10,236 nt of DNA from an uncultured Fretibacterium sp. (GTDB taxonomy: Bacteria > Synergistota > Synergistia > Synergistales > Aminobacteriaceae), in assembly GCA_937915835.1 (NCBI GenBank), contig CALGHA010000140.1, forward strand, positions 1 to 10,236, in the 5' to 3' direction. Positions 1 through 8,085 of this stretch are shown piece after piece (the first letter of the stretch is position 1; each line of letters begins with the position of its first letter). The translations under genes and the position numbers were made by a program. Under the pieces are notes generated by a model. The model saw only the letters and a list, made by a program, of their open reading frames with translations. It made no database searches and was not told where the DNA came from.

Positions 1-1685
1 TGACCCTTGAGATTAACCGTATCAACTCCAATGTGAATTAATAAGCCCGTTCCGTCGGACATCCTCATTCCGAAAGCATGCCCGGTCTCAAATATCATCT
101 CAATCTTGCCATTAACAGGAGCCGCAACAGTTCCGTCCGAAGGTTCAATCGCTACAGTCTGGCCCATCGTCTGCTGAGCAAACATCTCATCTTTAATCTC
201 ATCAGGACCGATAAATCTTCCGTTGACCGCCGCAACAATCGCATCATCAGCAACGTCCGGGATAACTTCTCCTCTTTCTTCCGGAGGAATTTTCCCGCGT
301 CTAAGCCAAATATCATACATTATGTTGCACGCAACCCAAGCTCCGACAAAAGCAATCGCTACTGAGATTATCGCGTTGACTAAGTTATTCATAGTGTAGC
401 CCAATGCTAACGCTTCAGCATGAGGAATATATCCCGGCAAAACTAGAAGTCCCGGAGAACCTCCGGCAAATCTCGCAACTCTCATTACACCGAGATACAA
501 GCCGCCGAGTCCTCCTCCAATCATTGCAGCATAAAGCGGGAAAGTGAAGCGCATGTTGACACCGTATAATACAGGCTCAGTAATTCCAAGTACAGCCGTA
601 AGTCCTGCCGACGAAGCAAGCTGTTTCGTGTCTGGATTTTTCGAGCGTACAGCAATTGCCAAGCCCGCAGCTCCTTGTGCAACGTTCGACGGAAGCATTC
701 CGATTACTACGGAGTCCCATTTTACGGTCGCTAAGTTGTTTGTGCCGATTGGGATTAATCCGTAATGTGTTCCGGTCATAACAAGTAACGGGCTGAAAAT
801 TCCTACCAAAGTCGGGACGAGCCAAGGAATTGTAGCGTTCATCCATGTGAAGAAAATATTAATCAACTCAGAGAACCATGAACCAATTGGCCCGAGTAGA
901 GTAATTGTTACAGTTCCGGCAACTAACAGGCTGATTAACGGAACAGAGAAGAATTTTATTGCTTTCGGTGAAATCTTCTGTATGTAATGCTCAACGTAGG
1001 ACATAAACCAAACGCCGAGTATAATAGGAATTACTGAAGAAGTGTAGACGGCTTTTGTCACAGGAAGAAAGCCCAAGAATGTAATTGCTTCTTTTCCTCC
1101 CATTAACGCGATAAACGACGGGTAAACTAAAATTCCGGCCAATGCTAAAGCGTTACCCTGATTGCATTTGAACTTTCTTGCACACGAAGCCGCTAACAAA
1201 ATCGGAAGGAAATAAAACGCGGCATCAGCCATTGCATTAAGAATTATGTACGTCTGAGTTCCGGATTTGAGAATGCCCATCGTCGAGAATAACGCCATTA
1301 ACGCCTTCAGAAGTCCTGCTCCGGTAATCGCGGGAATAATCGGCTGAAAAATGCTCGCGATACTCTCAAGAACTTTGCTCAACTTTGAACGGTTATCTTC
1401 TTTTTCAGCGTCAGGATCATCAACCGGAGCTGCGGCGTCAAATCCTCCCTGTGATAAAACTTCCTCGTAAAGCTGTGGAACGTCCGGGCCAATTACGATT
1501 TGATATTGTCCTCCAGCATTAACGACCGATAAAACTCCCTTAGTCTTCGTGAGTACGTCAGTTTTTGCTGAAGCGTCATTCTTCAGAGTGAAGCGAAGAC
1601 GTGTTGCGCAGTGAACTACACTTTTGACGTTACCTTTTCCGCCGACGTTCTCGATGATTATTGCGGCTAATTCTTTGAAGTCCAT
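1..1685 (-). CDS. bglF: PTS beta-glucoside permease EIIBCA, 3' end cut by window edge
   Basis: Membrane permease of the phosphotransferase system: it imports a beta-glucoside and phosphorylates it at C6 of glucose. I translated it from ATG at 1685, with AGGAGGT about 6 bases upstream; 561 complete codons are visible. Domain order is B-C-A. EIIB is roughly residues 1-75, with the phospho-cysteine Cys26 in HCATRLRF. EIIC is roughly 105-465, very hydrophobic, with the family motif GITEP at 367-371. EIIA starts near 485 and carries both expected histidines: His536 (in TGHAFG) and His551 (in LIHIGVDTV), 15 residues apart like His75/His90 of EIIA-Glc. The family is usually about 610-660 residues, so perhaps 60-90 residues lie beyond the edge. 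It is the last visible operon gene, 39 bases after the phospho-beta-glucosidase, which should hydrolyse its product. The exact sugar cannot be read from sequence; a sucrose or trehalose EIIBC is less likely given the neighbour. The symbol marks the family. Confidence 0.95.
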   Translation of the reverse strand, partial: MDFKELAAIIIENVGGKGNVKSVVHCATRLRFTLKNDASAKTDVLTKTKGVLSVVNAGGQYQIVIGPDVPQLYEEVLSQGGFDAAAPVDDPDAEKEDNRSKLSKVLESIASIFQPIIPAITGAGLLKALMALFSTMGILKSGTQTYIILNAMADAAFYFLPILLAASCARKFKCNQGNALALAGILVYPSFIALMGGKEAITFLGFLPVTKAVYTSSVIPIILGVWFMSYVEHYIQKISPKAIKFFSVPLISLLVAGTVTITLLGPIGSWFSELINIFFTWMNATIPWLVPTLVGIFSPLLVMTGTHYGLIPIGTNNLATVKWDSVVIGMLPSNVAQGAAGLAIAVRSKNPDTKQLASSAGLTAVLGITEPVLYGVNMRFTFPLYAAMIGGGLGGLYLGVMRVARFAGGSPGLLVLPGYIPHAEALALGYTMNNLVNAIISVAIAFVGAWVACNIMYDIWLRRGKIPPEERGEVIPDVADDAIVAAVNGRFIGPDEIKDEMFAQQTMGQTVAIEPSDGTVAAPVNGKIEMIFETGHAFGMRMSDGTGLLIHIGVDTVNLKG

Positions 1686-1724
1686 TGTGTTACCTCCTGT
1701 AAAAATTTTTTGTTGCTTCCCTGT

Positions 1725-3962
1725 TTAGTATTTTGCTCCGTATGAGCGTAAGAGCTGAGCGGTTTCTTTGTGTCCTTTATAATTTTCTGCACACCATAAA
1801 GCCGTCCAGTGCCCATCGCTTTGAGCGTGGATATCAGCGCCATGCTTCAAAAGGACTTCTGCAGTTTCTGTTTTGCCATTATATGCTGCCCATATTAAAG
1901 CTGTCATGCCGTTATTTTTTTTAGCGTTGACATCAGCCCCATGTTTCAAGAGAACTTCTGCGGCTTCTTTATGTCCTTTAGAGGCTGCCAACATTAAAGC
2001 AGTTGCGCCGTCATTGTCCTTAGCGTTTACATTCGCACCGTTCATTATGGCTTCTTCAACTTCTCGTGCATTGCCATCCTTACATAAAGCGAGAAAATCA
2101 TCATCGCTTACCAAACTATAATCAGGGCTAGCTCCGTATGAGCGTAAAAGCTGGACGATTTCCGTATGGCCTCCGTGCTCTGCTGACGTTAAAGCTGTGA
2201 AGCCTTTATTATTTTTTGTGTTTACATCCGCGCCGTGTTTCAAGAGAAGTTCTACGATTTCTTTATAGCCCTTGCCAGCAGCCCAAATTAAAGCCGTATC
2301 TCCGTAACTGCTCTTAGAGTTCACTTCTGCTCCGTGTCTAAGAAGTACTTCTACTGTTTCTTTGCGGCCTTCGTACGCAGCCCAAATTAAACCAGTCAAG
2401 CGATATTTACTCTTAGCATGGACATTAGCACCGTTTATTAAGGCTTCTTCAACTTTTTGTGCATCGCCATCCTTACATAAAGCGAGAAAACCATCATCAC
2501 TTACCAAACTATAATCAAGGCTAGCTCCAGATGAAGCAATTACTTTTTTATACCAGTCAAAACTATCTTTACGAATACGCTTTAACGTTCCGTTGCCTTC
2601 GTCGTCCTTATCGACATAGATAAACCCGTAACGTTTTCGCATTTCTCCGCTTGATGCGCTCACAAGGTCAATACATCCCCAAGCCGTAAATCCCATCACA
2701 GGAATTCCGTCATCGTTGATTGCGTCACGAAGTGCTAAAAGATGTCTTCGCAGGTAATCAATCCTGTAATCATCGTGAATTTTCCCGTCCTCAGTAACTT
2801 TATCAACAGCTCCAAGTCCATTTTCAACGACGAATAACGGCTTGTTATATCTATCATAAAGTGAATTGGCCGTAACTCTTAATCCTAACGGGTCAATCTG
2901 CCAGCCCCATTCAGAGCTTTTCAAGTATGGATTAACAACAGAGCGAAAGACAGCATTGCCAGGTTTAGCGTGTAACCTGAAAATTTCCGGGTCAGCCGTC
3001 GTACAGCGTGTGCAATAATACGAGAATGCTACGAAGTCAACTGTTCCATTCGCGAGAGTTTCAGCGTCTCCGTCAGCAAAAATATTATTCAGGTCAATTC
3101 CGGCACGTTCCATTCGCTTTAAGGCCCAAACTGGATATTTCCCCCGTGCTTGAATATCCGTGAAGAAGTAATTATCCCGGTCCTTCTCTTGAGCGTCGAA
3201 AATGTCATCAGGATTGCACGAATAAGGGTAGAAATTTCCGGCGGCTAACATACACCCAACTTTTGAGCCCGGAATAATCTCATGTGCAAGTTGAACGGCT
3301 TTTGCGCTGGCGATTAATTCATGATGGGCGGCCTTATATTTAATCTGTTCGGCGGGTTCGTTCTCGTCAAAGACTAATCCGGCTCCCATAAACGACATGT
3401 GAAGCAGCATGTTAATCTCGTTGAAAGTCAGCCAATATTTTACGAGATCTTTATAGTTCGTGAAGATTACTCGGCAATATTTCATGAACGCGTCAATCAT
3501 TCGTCTGTCGCGCCAGCCTCCGAACTTTTTTATCAGCGCAATTGGTGTGTCGAAATGGTCAATCGTTACAAGCGGCTCAATCCCGTATTTCCGGCATTCC
3601 TCGAAAAGTGAACGGTAAAAATTAATTCCGGCTTGATTAGGCGTGTCGTCGTCGCCATTGGGTAAAATTCGTGTCCAAGCGATTGAAAGCCTGTAACACT
3701 TGAAGCCCATCTCAGCAAAAAGCGCAATATCCTCTTTGTAATGATGGTACATGTCAATTGCCTCATGCGACGGGTAATCATAGCTAGGTTCACACTCAAG
3801 CATTTTTCTTTCTCCGCGCGCAACTTTCATTCTGTCAGGACCAGCAGGAATTACATCAACACTCGATAATCCCCGTCCGTCAACGTTATACGCTCCTTCA
3901 CACTGATTAGCGGCCGTTGCTCCTCCCCATAAGAAATTGGCCGGAAAAACTTTTTGTGTCAT
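1725..3962 (-). CDS. bglA: GH1 6-phospho-beta-glucosidase fused to C-terminal ankyrin repeats
   Basis: Cytoplasmic hydrolase of 6-phospho-beta-glucosides, releasing glucose-6-phosphate and an aglycone or second sugar. Residues 1 to about 477 are a complete GH1 domain (stand-alone enzymes are about 480 residues). It opens with FPANFLWGGATAANQ, has DHFDTP near 135-140, acid/base Glu182 in TFNEIN and nucleophile Glu380 in FVVENG. SASSGEMRKRYGFIYVD near 435-451 gives Ser437, Lys443 and Tyr445, the residues expected to hold the 6-phosphate, so the phospho-specific subgroup is likely. Residues about 483-745 are ankyrin repeats in two blocks of four (see the repeat entry), most ending in the HGADVN type of motif. 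The start is ATG at 3962, with AGGAGG 7 bases upstream overlapping the previous stop (TAAGGAGGATTAAACATG). No signal peptide. A GH1-ankyrin fusion is not usual; the repeats probably mediate protein binding, but the partner is unknown. The symbol marks the enzyme family. Confidence 0.94.
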   Translation of the reverse strand: MTQKVFPANFLWGGATAANQCEGAYNVDGRGLSSVDVIPAGPDRMKVARGERKMLECEPSYDYPSHEAIDMYHHYKEDIALFAEMGFKCYRLSIAWTRILPNGDDDTPNQAGINFYRSLFEECRKYGIEPLVTIDHFDTPIALIKKFGGWRDRRMIDAFMKYCRVIFTNYKDLVKYWLTFNEINMLLHMSFMGAGLVFDENEPAEQIKYKAAHHELIASAKAVQLAHEIIPGSKVGCMLAAGNFYPYSCNPDDIFDAQEKDRDNYFFTDIQARGKYPVWALKRMERAGIDLNNIFADGDAETLANGTVDFVAFSYYCTRCTTADPEIFRLHAKPGNAVFRSVVNPYLKSSEWGWQIDPLGLRVTANSLYDRYNKPLFVVENGLGAVDKVTEDGKIHDDYRIDYLRRHLLALRDAINDDGIPVMGFTAWGCIDLVSASSGEMRKRYGFIYVDKDDEGNGTLKRIRKDSFDWYKKVIASSGASLDYSLVSDDGFLALCKDGDAQKVEEALINGANVHAKSKYRLTGLIWAAYEGRKETVEVLLRHGAEVNSKSSYGDTALIWAAGKGYKEIVELLLKHGADVNTKNNKGFTALTSAEHGGHTEIVQLLRSYGASPDYSLVSDDDFLALCKDGNAREVEEAIMNGANVNAKDNDGATALMLAASKGHKEAAEVLLKHGADVNAKKNNGMTALIWAAYNGKTETAEVLLKHGADIHAQSDGHWTALWCAENYKGHKETAQLLRSYGAKY
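1728..2516 (-). repeat. Two tandem ankyrin blocks within the GH1 fusion gene
   Basis: The 3' part of the gene consists of two homologous segments: block A at 2124-2516 (residues 483-613) and block B at 1728-2123 (residues 614-745). Each begins with DYSLVSDD, continues with FLALCKDG and a degenerate first repeat ending NGANV, has three more ankyrin repeats, and closes with LLRSYGA (block A at residues 605-611, block B at 737-743). The best conserved DNA is 2430-2528 against 2037-2135: 99 bases, offset 393, in which I count eight mismatches. Block B is one codon longer. The frame is kept throughout, so this is a functional-looking in-frame duplication. Divergence between the blocks is higher in the middle repeats than at the ends. 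Confidence 0.9.
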
Positions 3963-3974
3963 GTTTAATCCTCC

Positions 3975-4964
3975 TTAATCCGAAAATTTAAGTCTCACAA
4001 AGTTTTTAATCGTCTCAAACGGTTTCATTGTGAGTAATCTTCCTTCTTTACGCTCACGGCTTCGTCCCATTATGTAGCAAGTCGACGGCTCAAGTCCAAG
4101 CACGTAATCTCCGCTATGCATGTTCTTCCATTGGGCTAAAATCGGCAGAGTATCAAGCGACCAGTTAATCTCGGCCGTAATTCCAAGCTCAGAATTTCTC
4201 AGTCTCACGAAGGCTTCACTTTCCATCTCGTTGAAGTAAACACGTTCTTCTTCGCCGTCAATCGGTGCCGTAATCTCACACTGAGAAGCTAAATTATCAG
4301 CGGCGTATTTCGTTCTCGGCGTAACCTTGCGTTTTTCGGGGAACTCTAAGATTGCTTTCTCGCTCAACATCGGCCAGCCGAAATTGCAATGATAAAGCAT
4401 CATGTATTCAACTGGTGAAGGAGTAAGATTAGTAACTTCGTCTTCAAGTAAAAGCTCGCTTCCCCAAGCAGGAATTGTGAACTTTCGCCGAACTGAGAAG
4501 TTCTCGCCGCCCTGTTTAGTCTCTTTGACCTCGCCGCCGACGTAAATATTCTCACCATCAACGTAACCGAATAAATTTTTCGCTGATTGTCCGTGAAATC
4601 TTCCGTGTAAAGCGTGAAATTCTCCGTTGCCTTCAGTGTCCGTGTTATCAGGGCCGACCGACATTAAGCCGCAAGTGTAGAGCATTCCGCCGGAAAAAGT
4701 GTGATCGAAATTGTTCGGAATTGGCAAAAGCCGGTTGGGATTGTCATAACCGTTCTTAGTCATGTAGTTGATGTTGACACCGCGAAATTTCAACCGTCCA
4801 ATGTCAAGCCCGGAATCCGGCAAAATATCAAACTCAAGGCCTCCTGCCGTCGTAACCTGATAAATCGCGTTACCCTTCGCAGTTCCTTCATCGATTACAA
4901 GCCTGCGAACACCGTAAACTTGCTCGTAATTCCCTGCATACCTGAAAAACTTTTCAAGCTCCAT
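3975..4964 (-). CDS. Aldose 1-epimerase-like protein (DUF4432 family)
   Basis: Predicted cytoplasmic sugar-binding beta-sandwich protein of the galactose mutarotase-like superfamily, probably interconverting anomers of an aldose or acting on a related sugar. The 329 residues match the family length. Visible features are FDILPDSGLDIGRLKFRGV near 45-63, ALHGRFHG at 118-125 with His120, YHCNFGWP at 191-198 with His192, and LGLEPS near 289-294 with Glu292. These two His and one Glu sit in the order expected for the mutarotase catalytic set, which I infer rather than prove. The ATG overlaps the stop of galT by one base (TAATG), with AGGAGG about 10 bases upstream inside galT, so translation is probably coupled. 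Twelve bases separate its stop from the GH1 gene. The substrate of this subfamily is not established from sequence; galactose or glucose anomers released in this operon are the natural guess. Confidence 0.82.
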   Translation of the reverse strand: MELEKFFRYAGNYEQVYGVRRLVIDEGTAKGNAIYQVTTAGGLEFDILPDSGLDIGRLKFRGVNINYMTKNGYDNPNRLLPIPNNFDHTFSGGMLYTCGLMSVGPDNTDTEGNGEFHALHGRFHGQSAKNLFGYVDGENIYVGGEVKETKQGGENFSVRRKFTIPAWGSELLLEDEVTNLTPSPVEYMMLYHCNFGWPMLSEKAILEFPEKRKVTPRTKYAADNLASQCEITAPIDGEEERVYFNEMESEAFVRLRNSELGITAEINWSLDTLPILAQWKNMHSGDYVLGLEPSTCYIMGRSRERKEGRLLTMKPFETIKNFVRLKFSD

Positions 4965-6457
4965 TAAGCTAAAACCTCCTGTGAAAATTTATCGAATGCC
5001 GCTAATCCCTCAGCATCACGTTTATAAACTCCGCTGTCAGTCAAAACTTGAGCGAACACATGACCGACTTCATCACGCAGCATTTTTCTCACGTCAGCTT
5101 CTCCTGAAAGTCCCTCGTGTTTTACGCGTAAGCCTTCGTACCATTTTTCATGGACTTCAAGCTCTTCGGGCAATTTCTCTTTACCTTCAAGCCATGCCGC
5201 ACAAATTTTCTCTAATGCACTCTTCAATCTCGCTGGAAGCACGGCCAATCCCATAACTTCGATTAAACCGATATTTTCTTTCTTTATGTGATGAACTTCT
5301 GCGTGTGGATGGAATATTCCTAAGGGGTGTTCGTTGCTCGTTCTGTTGTTGCGAAGGACTAAATCAAGCTCGAATAATTCGCCTCGTCGTCTTGCAATCG
5401 GAGTAATCGTGTTATGAGGCTCGCCGTCGGAATACGCAAGAATATCAACGCTCTCATCAGTCCATTCACGCCACGCCGATAAAATTTTGTCCGCTAAGTC
5501 CGTGAGTTTTTCGGGATTATTTGACTGCAAACGAATTGCTGACATCGGCCACTTAATGCGACCGGCTTTAATATCACCGTCAAGATAAATTTTCTCAAAC
5601 GGAGCGTTATTCATCGCGAAAACGTAACGCCCGCCCTGATAATGGTCATGTGAAAGTATCGAACCTCCGACGATTGGCAAGTCAGCGTTTGAACCGACGA
5701 AGTAATGAGGAAATTTCTCGATAAACGCAAATAAATTCTCGAAGGTCTCGCGCGAAATCAGCATTGGAACATGTGCCCCGTCAAGAACTATGCAATGCTC
5801 ATTGTAATAGCTGTACGGTGAATACTGGAAATACCAATCTCTTCCGCAAAGCTCAACAGGAATTAACCGGATATTCTGACGTGCCGGATGTCCATGATGA
5901 CCGTAAAAACCTTCGTTCTCCTTGCAGAGTAAGCATTTCGGGTAGCCTGAAGATTTTATTGCGCGGGCTTTAGCAATGTCGCGTGGATCTTTCTCCGGTT
6001 TGGACATGTTAATTGTGATGTCGAGTTCGCCAAATTCCGTTGAAGTCTTCCAGCAGATATTTTTTGCCGTTCTCTCTGAGCGAATATAATTTGACGAAAC
6101 TCCGAGCGCGTAAAAATAATCCGTAGCTTCAACCGGTGAAACTTTGCATAACCTCTCAAACTCGGCGATTACGTCAGACGGACGAGGCGTGAGCATTCCC
6201 ATTAATTCGGTGTCGAGTAAATCGCGTTCGGTCTCGGTATTCTCGATTAAGTTATTCTCAGCGGCCCAGTCTAGAATTTTCGCAAGGATTGAATCCGGTG
6301 AAGTCGCGGTTACGTCGTCAAGGTTTTTCTCGAACTCAAAGTTGTTGAGCTTAAGAACTCCGATGAGGGAATTTGCTGCCCAGATTTTGTCCTGAGGAGT
6401 GATTAACTTGTGATGAAGAGCAAAAGCAATAAGATTATTCAACTCGTGGTTTACCAT
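4964..6457 (-). CDS. galT: UDP-glucose--hexose-1-phosphate uridylyltransferase, class II
   Basis: Cytoplasmic Leloir-pathway enzyme that exchanges UMP between UDP-glucose and galactose-1-phosphate to give UDP-galactose and glucose-1-phosphate. Its 497 residues fit the class II (Firmicutes-type) form, which is longer than the roughly 350-residue E. coli class. The diagnostic class II signature DLPIVGGSILSHDHYQGG is intact at residues 259-276, including the His-Asp-His core at 270-272. A CxxC pair lies at Cys175/Cys178, followed by a histidine-rich stretch (GHHGHPARQN). The start is ATG at 6457, with GGAGG 10 bases upstream. It is the first gene of the operon, directly behind the promoter at about 6511. 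Neither galK nor galE is in the window, so galactose-1-phosphate must come from elsewhere in the genome or by another route such as a disaccharide phosphorylase (inference). Confidence 0.95.
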   Translation of the reverse strand: MVNHELNNLIAFALHHKLITPQDKIWAANSLIGVLKLNNFEFEKNLDDVTATSPDSILAKILDWAAENNLIENTETERDLLDTELMGMLTPRPSDVIAEFERLCKVSPVEATDYFYALGVSSNYIRSERTAKNICWKTSTEFGELDITINMSKPEKDPRDIAKARAIKSSGYPKCLLCKENEGFYGHHGHPARQNIRLIPVELCGRDWYFQYSPYSYYNEHCIVLDGAHVPMLISRETFENLFAFIEKFPHYFVGSNADLPIVGGSILSHDHYQGGRYVFAMNNAPFEKIYLDGDIKAGRIKWPMSAIRLQSNNPEKLTDLADKILSAWREWTDESVDILAYSDGEPHNTITPIARRRGELFELDLVLRNNRTSNEHPLGIFHPHAEVHHIKKENIGLIEVMGLAVLPARLKSALEKICAAWLEGKEKLPEELEVHEKWYEGLRVKHEGLSGEADVRKMLRDEVGHVFAQVLTDSGVYKRDAEGLAAFDKFSQEVLA

Positions 6458-6510
6458 GCGTGTGAGTCCTCCTTTATGTAGTGAAATTTTTGATGTGGGA
6501 ATTTGTTAAT

Positions 6511-6542
6511 ATTGTAGCAAAGGTTAAGTGTTAATGTGTAAA
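6511..6542 (-). promoter_or_regulatory. Candidate extended -10 promoter for the galT operon
   Basis: On the minus strand TGCTACAAT (6511-6519) is an extended -10 element, about 55 bases before the galT ATG. No good -35 lies at 17 bases; the nearest resemblance is TTTACA at 6537-6542, with a long 20-base spacer. Three TTAAC copies lie around the element in the minus-strand reading and could be operator half-sites, but this is weak. No antiterminator hairpin or cre-like site was seen in this leader. Confidence 0.5.
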
Positions 6543-6578
6543 AAAAAAATTCCCTCCCGCTGAACTTTCACGAGAGGG
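6540..6578 (-). terminator. Intrinsic terminator after tctA
   Basis: On the minus strand, CCCTCTCG (6571-6578) pairs with CGGGAGGG (6552-6559), giving an 8-bp GC-rich stem with one G-U pair and an 11-base loop. Two A residues and a run of ten T residues (6540-6549) follow. It begins about 7 bases after the tctA stop and ends operon 2. The T-run abuts the promoter region of the galT operon, which is transcribed in the same direction. Confidence 0.9.
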
Positions 6579-6585
6579 TTAAAAT

Positions 6586-8085
6586 TTACTCTTCAGCTTT
6601 TTTCGTCATTCTGTCCATCAAGATTGGAGAAAGTACACCGAGAATGCATAACGCGATTAATACCCAGCATACCGGCGTTGAGAATAAAATTTTCGGGTCT
6701 CCTCCTGAAAGTAATAATGAACGTCTCAAGCCCTTTTCTCCGATTGGCCCGAGAATTAATGCTAAAACTATTGCCGCATTGTTCAGCCCGAATTTACGAG
6801 CAAGCCAGCCGATTACGCCGAATATCAACATTATGACGACATCAACAAAATTTTGATGAATTGCAAACGAACCGACCACGCATAAAATTGTTACTGAGGG
6901 GATTAATATTGCGTCCGAAAGTCTCGCGATATGAGCAAATCCACGACAGCCGAGTAATCCAATTCCCAGCATGAAGAACTGAATTAACACGAAACCGGCA
7001 AAAAACGTGTAAGTCATCTTCGCAGTCTCACCAACAAAAAGATTTGGGCCGGGTGTCAAGCCCTGAATTATTAATCCGCCCATTAAGACAGCCGTAACAC
7101 TTTCACCAGGAATTCCAAGCGTCAGCATTGGGATTAATGAGCCTCCTGTTACAGCATTATTCGCGGCTTCACTTCCTGCAACTCCTTCATAGCTTCCATG
7201 TCCAAATAACTCTTTATGCTTCGAAAATTGCCGAGCTGTGTTGTAACCCATGAAACACGCTATTGACGCTCCTGCTCCGGGCAAAATCCCTATTAAGTTT
7301 CCAATTATCCACGAACGGCCAATTGTCGGCGCAATCTCCTTCAGCTCATCTTTCGTCAATAACATTCTATCGTTGAACTTCGTAGCTCGTGCACGCTGCT
7401 TAATCTTCGCTTCTGCCAGAATTAACGCCTGACTCATCGAGAACAAGCCGATTAATGCACACGTTACGTTAATTCCCTCATAAAGCGACGCTTGACCGAA
7501 CATAAATCTTTTCACGCCCTGCATTGGATCCATTCCGATTGTTGAGAGCAAAAGGCCGAGTGCTCCGCTCATTAAGCCCTTGACCATTGACTTAGAAGAA
7601 ACTCCGGCAATAATCGTTAAGCCAAATATCGAGAGCCAGAAATACTCCGGAGAACCAAACTTCATAGCTAATTGGCCCAAAATCGGAGCGAAGAAGTAAA
7701 GTGAAATGCACGACAGCAACCCTCCGAAGAATGAAGCAATACACGCCGTGCCTAGAGCTTTTCCCGCTTGACCCTTAAGCGTCATTTGATAGCCTTCAAT
7801 CGCCGTCGCCGCGCTCGCTGGAGTTCCGGGTGTGTGAATTAAGATTGCCGAGATTGAACCGCCGAAAATTGCCCCGCAGTAAATCGCTCCAAGCATAATC
7901 ATTCCGGTTGATGCTTCCATTGAAAATGTCATAGGAAGTAATAAAGCTACTCCCATTGCCGCCGATAATCCCGGAAGACAGCCGATTATAATTCCGATTG
8001 TTACACCGGCAATCATAGCTAAAATATTCACGGGATAAAGCGCACTCACAAAGCCAGAAGCCATTAATGATAATGTCTCACTCAT
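6586..8085 (-). CDS. tctA: Tripartite tricarboxylate transporter, large permease TctA
   Basis: Large integral membrane subunit of a TTT-family secondary transporter that imports carboxylates using a cation gradient. Family landmarks are GIIIGCLPGLSAAMGVALLLP near the N-terminus, GGSISAILIHTPGTPASAAT, and LGIPGESVTAVLMGGLIIQG followed by LTPGPNLF; about a dozen hydrophobic segments are visible. I place the start at 8085 (MSETLS, 499 residues), not at the in-frame ATG at 8100. GGGAGG at 8093-8098 lies 7 bases before 8085 and would itself be inside the longer version, and ATG 8085 overlaps the tctB stop in a typical ATGA. The length is normal for TctA (about 500). It is the last gene of operon 2, with a terminator 7 bases after its stop. 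The substrate cannot be told without TctC, which is not in the window. Confidence 0.93.
   Translation of the reverse strand: MSETLSLMASGFVSALYPVNILAMIAGVTIGIIIGCLPGLSAAMGVALLLPMTFSMEASTGMIMLGAIYCGAIFGGSISAILIHTPGTPASAATAIEGYQMTLKGQAGKALGTACIASFFGGLLSCISLYFFAPILGQLAMKFGSPEYFWLSIFGLTIIAGVSSKSMVKGLMSGALGLLLSTIGMDPMQGVKRFMFGQASLYEGINVTCALIGLFSMSQALILAEAKIKQRARATKFNDRMLLTKDELKEIAPTIGRSWIIGNLIGILPGAGASIACFMGYNTARQFSKHKELFGHGSYEGVAGSEAANNAVTGGSLIPMLTLGIPGESVTAVLMGGLIIQGLTPGPNLFVGETAKMTYTFFAGFVLIQFFMLGIGLLGCRGFAHIARLSDAILIPSVTILCVVGSFAIHQNFVDVVIMLIFGVIGWLARKFGLNNAAIVLALILGPIGEKGLRRSLLLSGGDPKILFSTPVCWVLIALCILGVLSPILMDRMTKKAEE

Noticed and set aside
78..365. A 95-codon plus-strand frame near the left edge
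   Set aside because: It is the complement of the EIIBCA gene, whose EIIC/EIIA motifs continue without interruption through this region.
577..846. A second minus-strand frame inside the PTS gene
   Set aside because: It is out of frame with the continuous EIIC domain, which includes the GITEP motif at residues 367-371; no protein family was recognised.
1728..2516. Ankyrin repeats as a sign of eukaryotic contamination
   Set aside because: There are no introns, they are fused in frame to a bacterial enzyme inside a bacterial operon, and ankyrin repeats of this kind are common in host-associated bacteria.
6458..6510. A BglG-type antiterminator (RAT) hairpin leader for the PTS operon
   Set aside because: The galT leader is short and AT-rich; I found no stable hairpin followed by a T-run in the direction of transcription.
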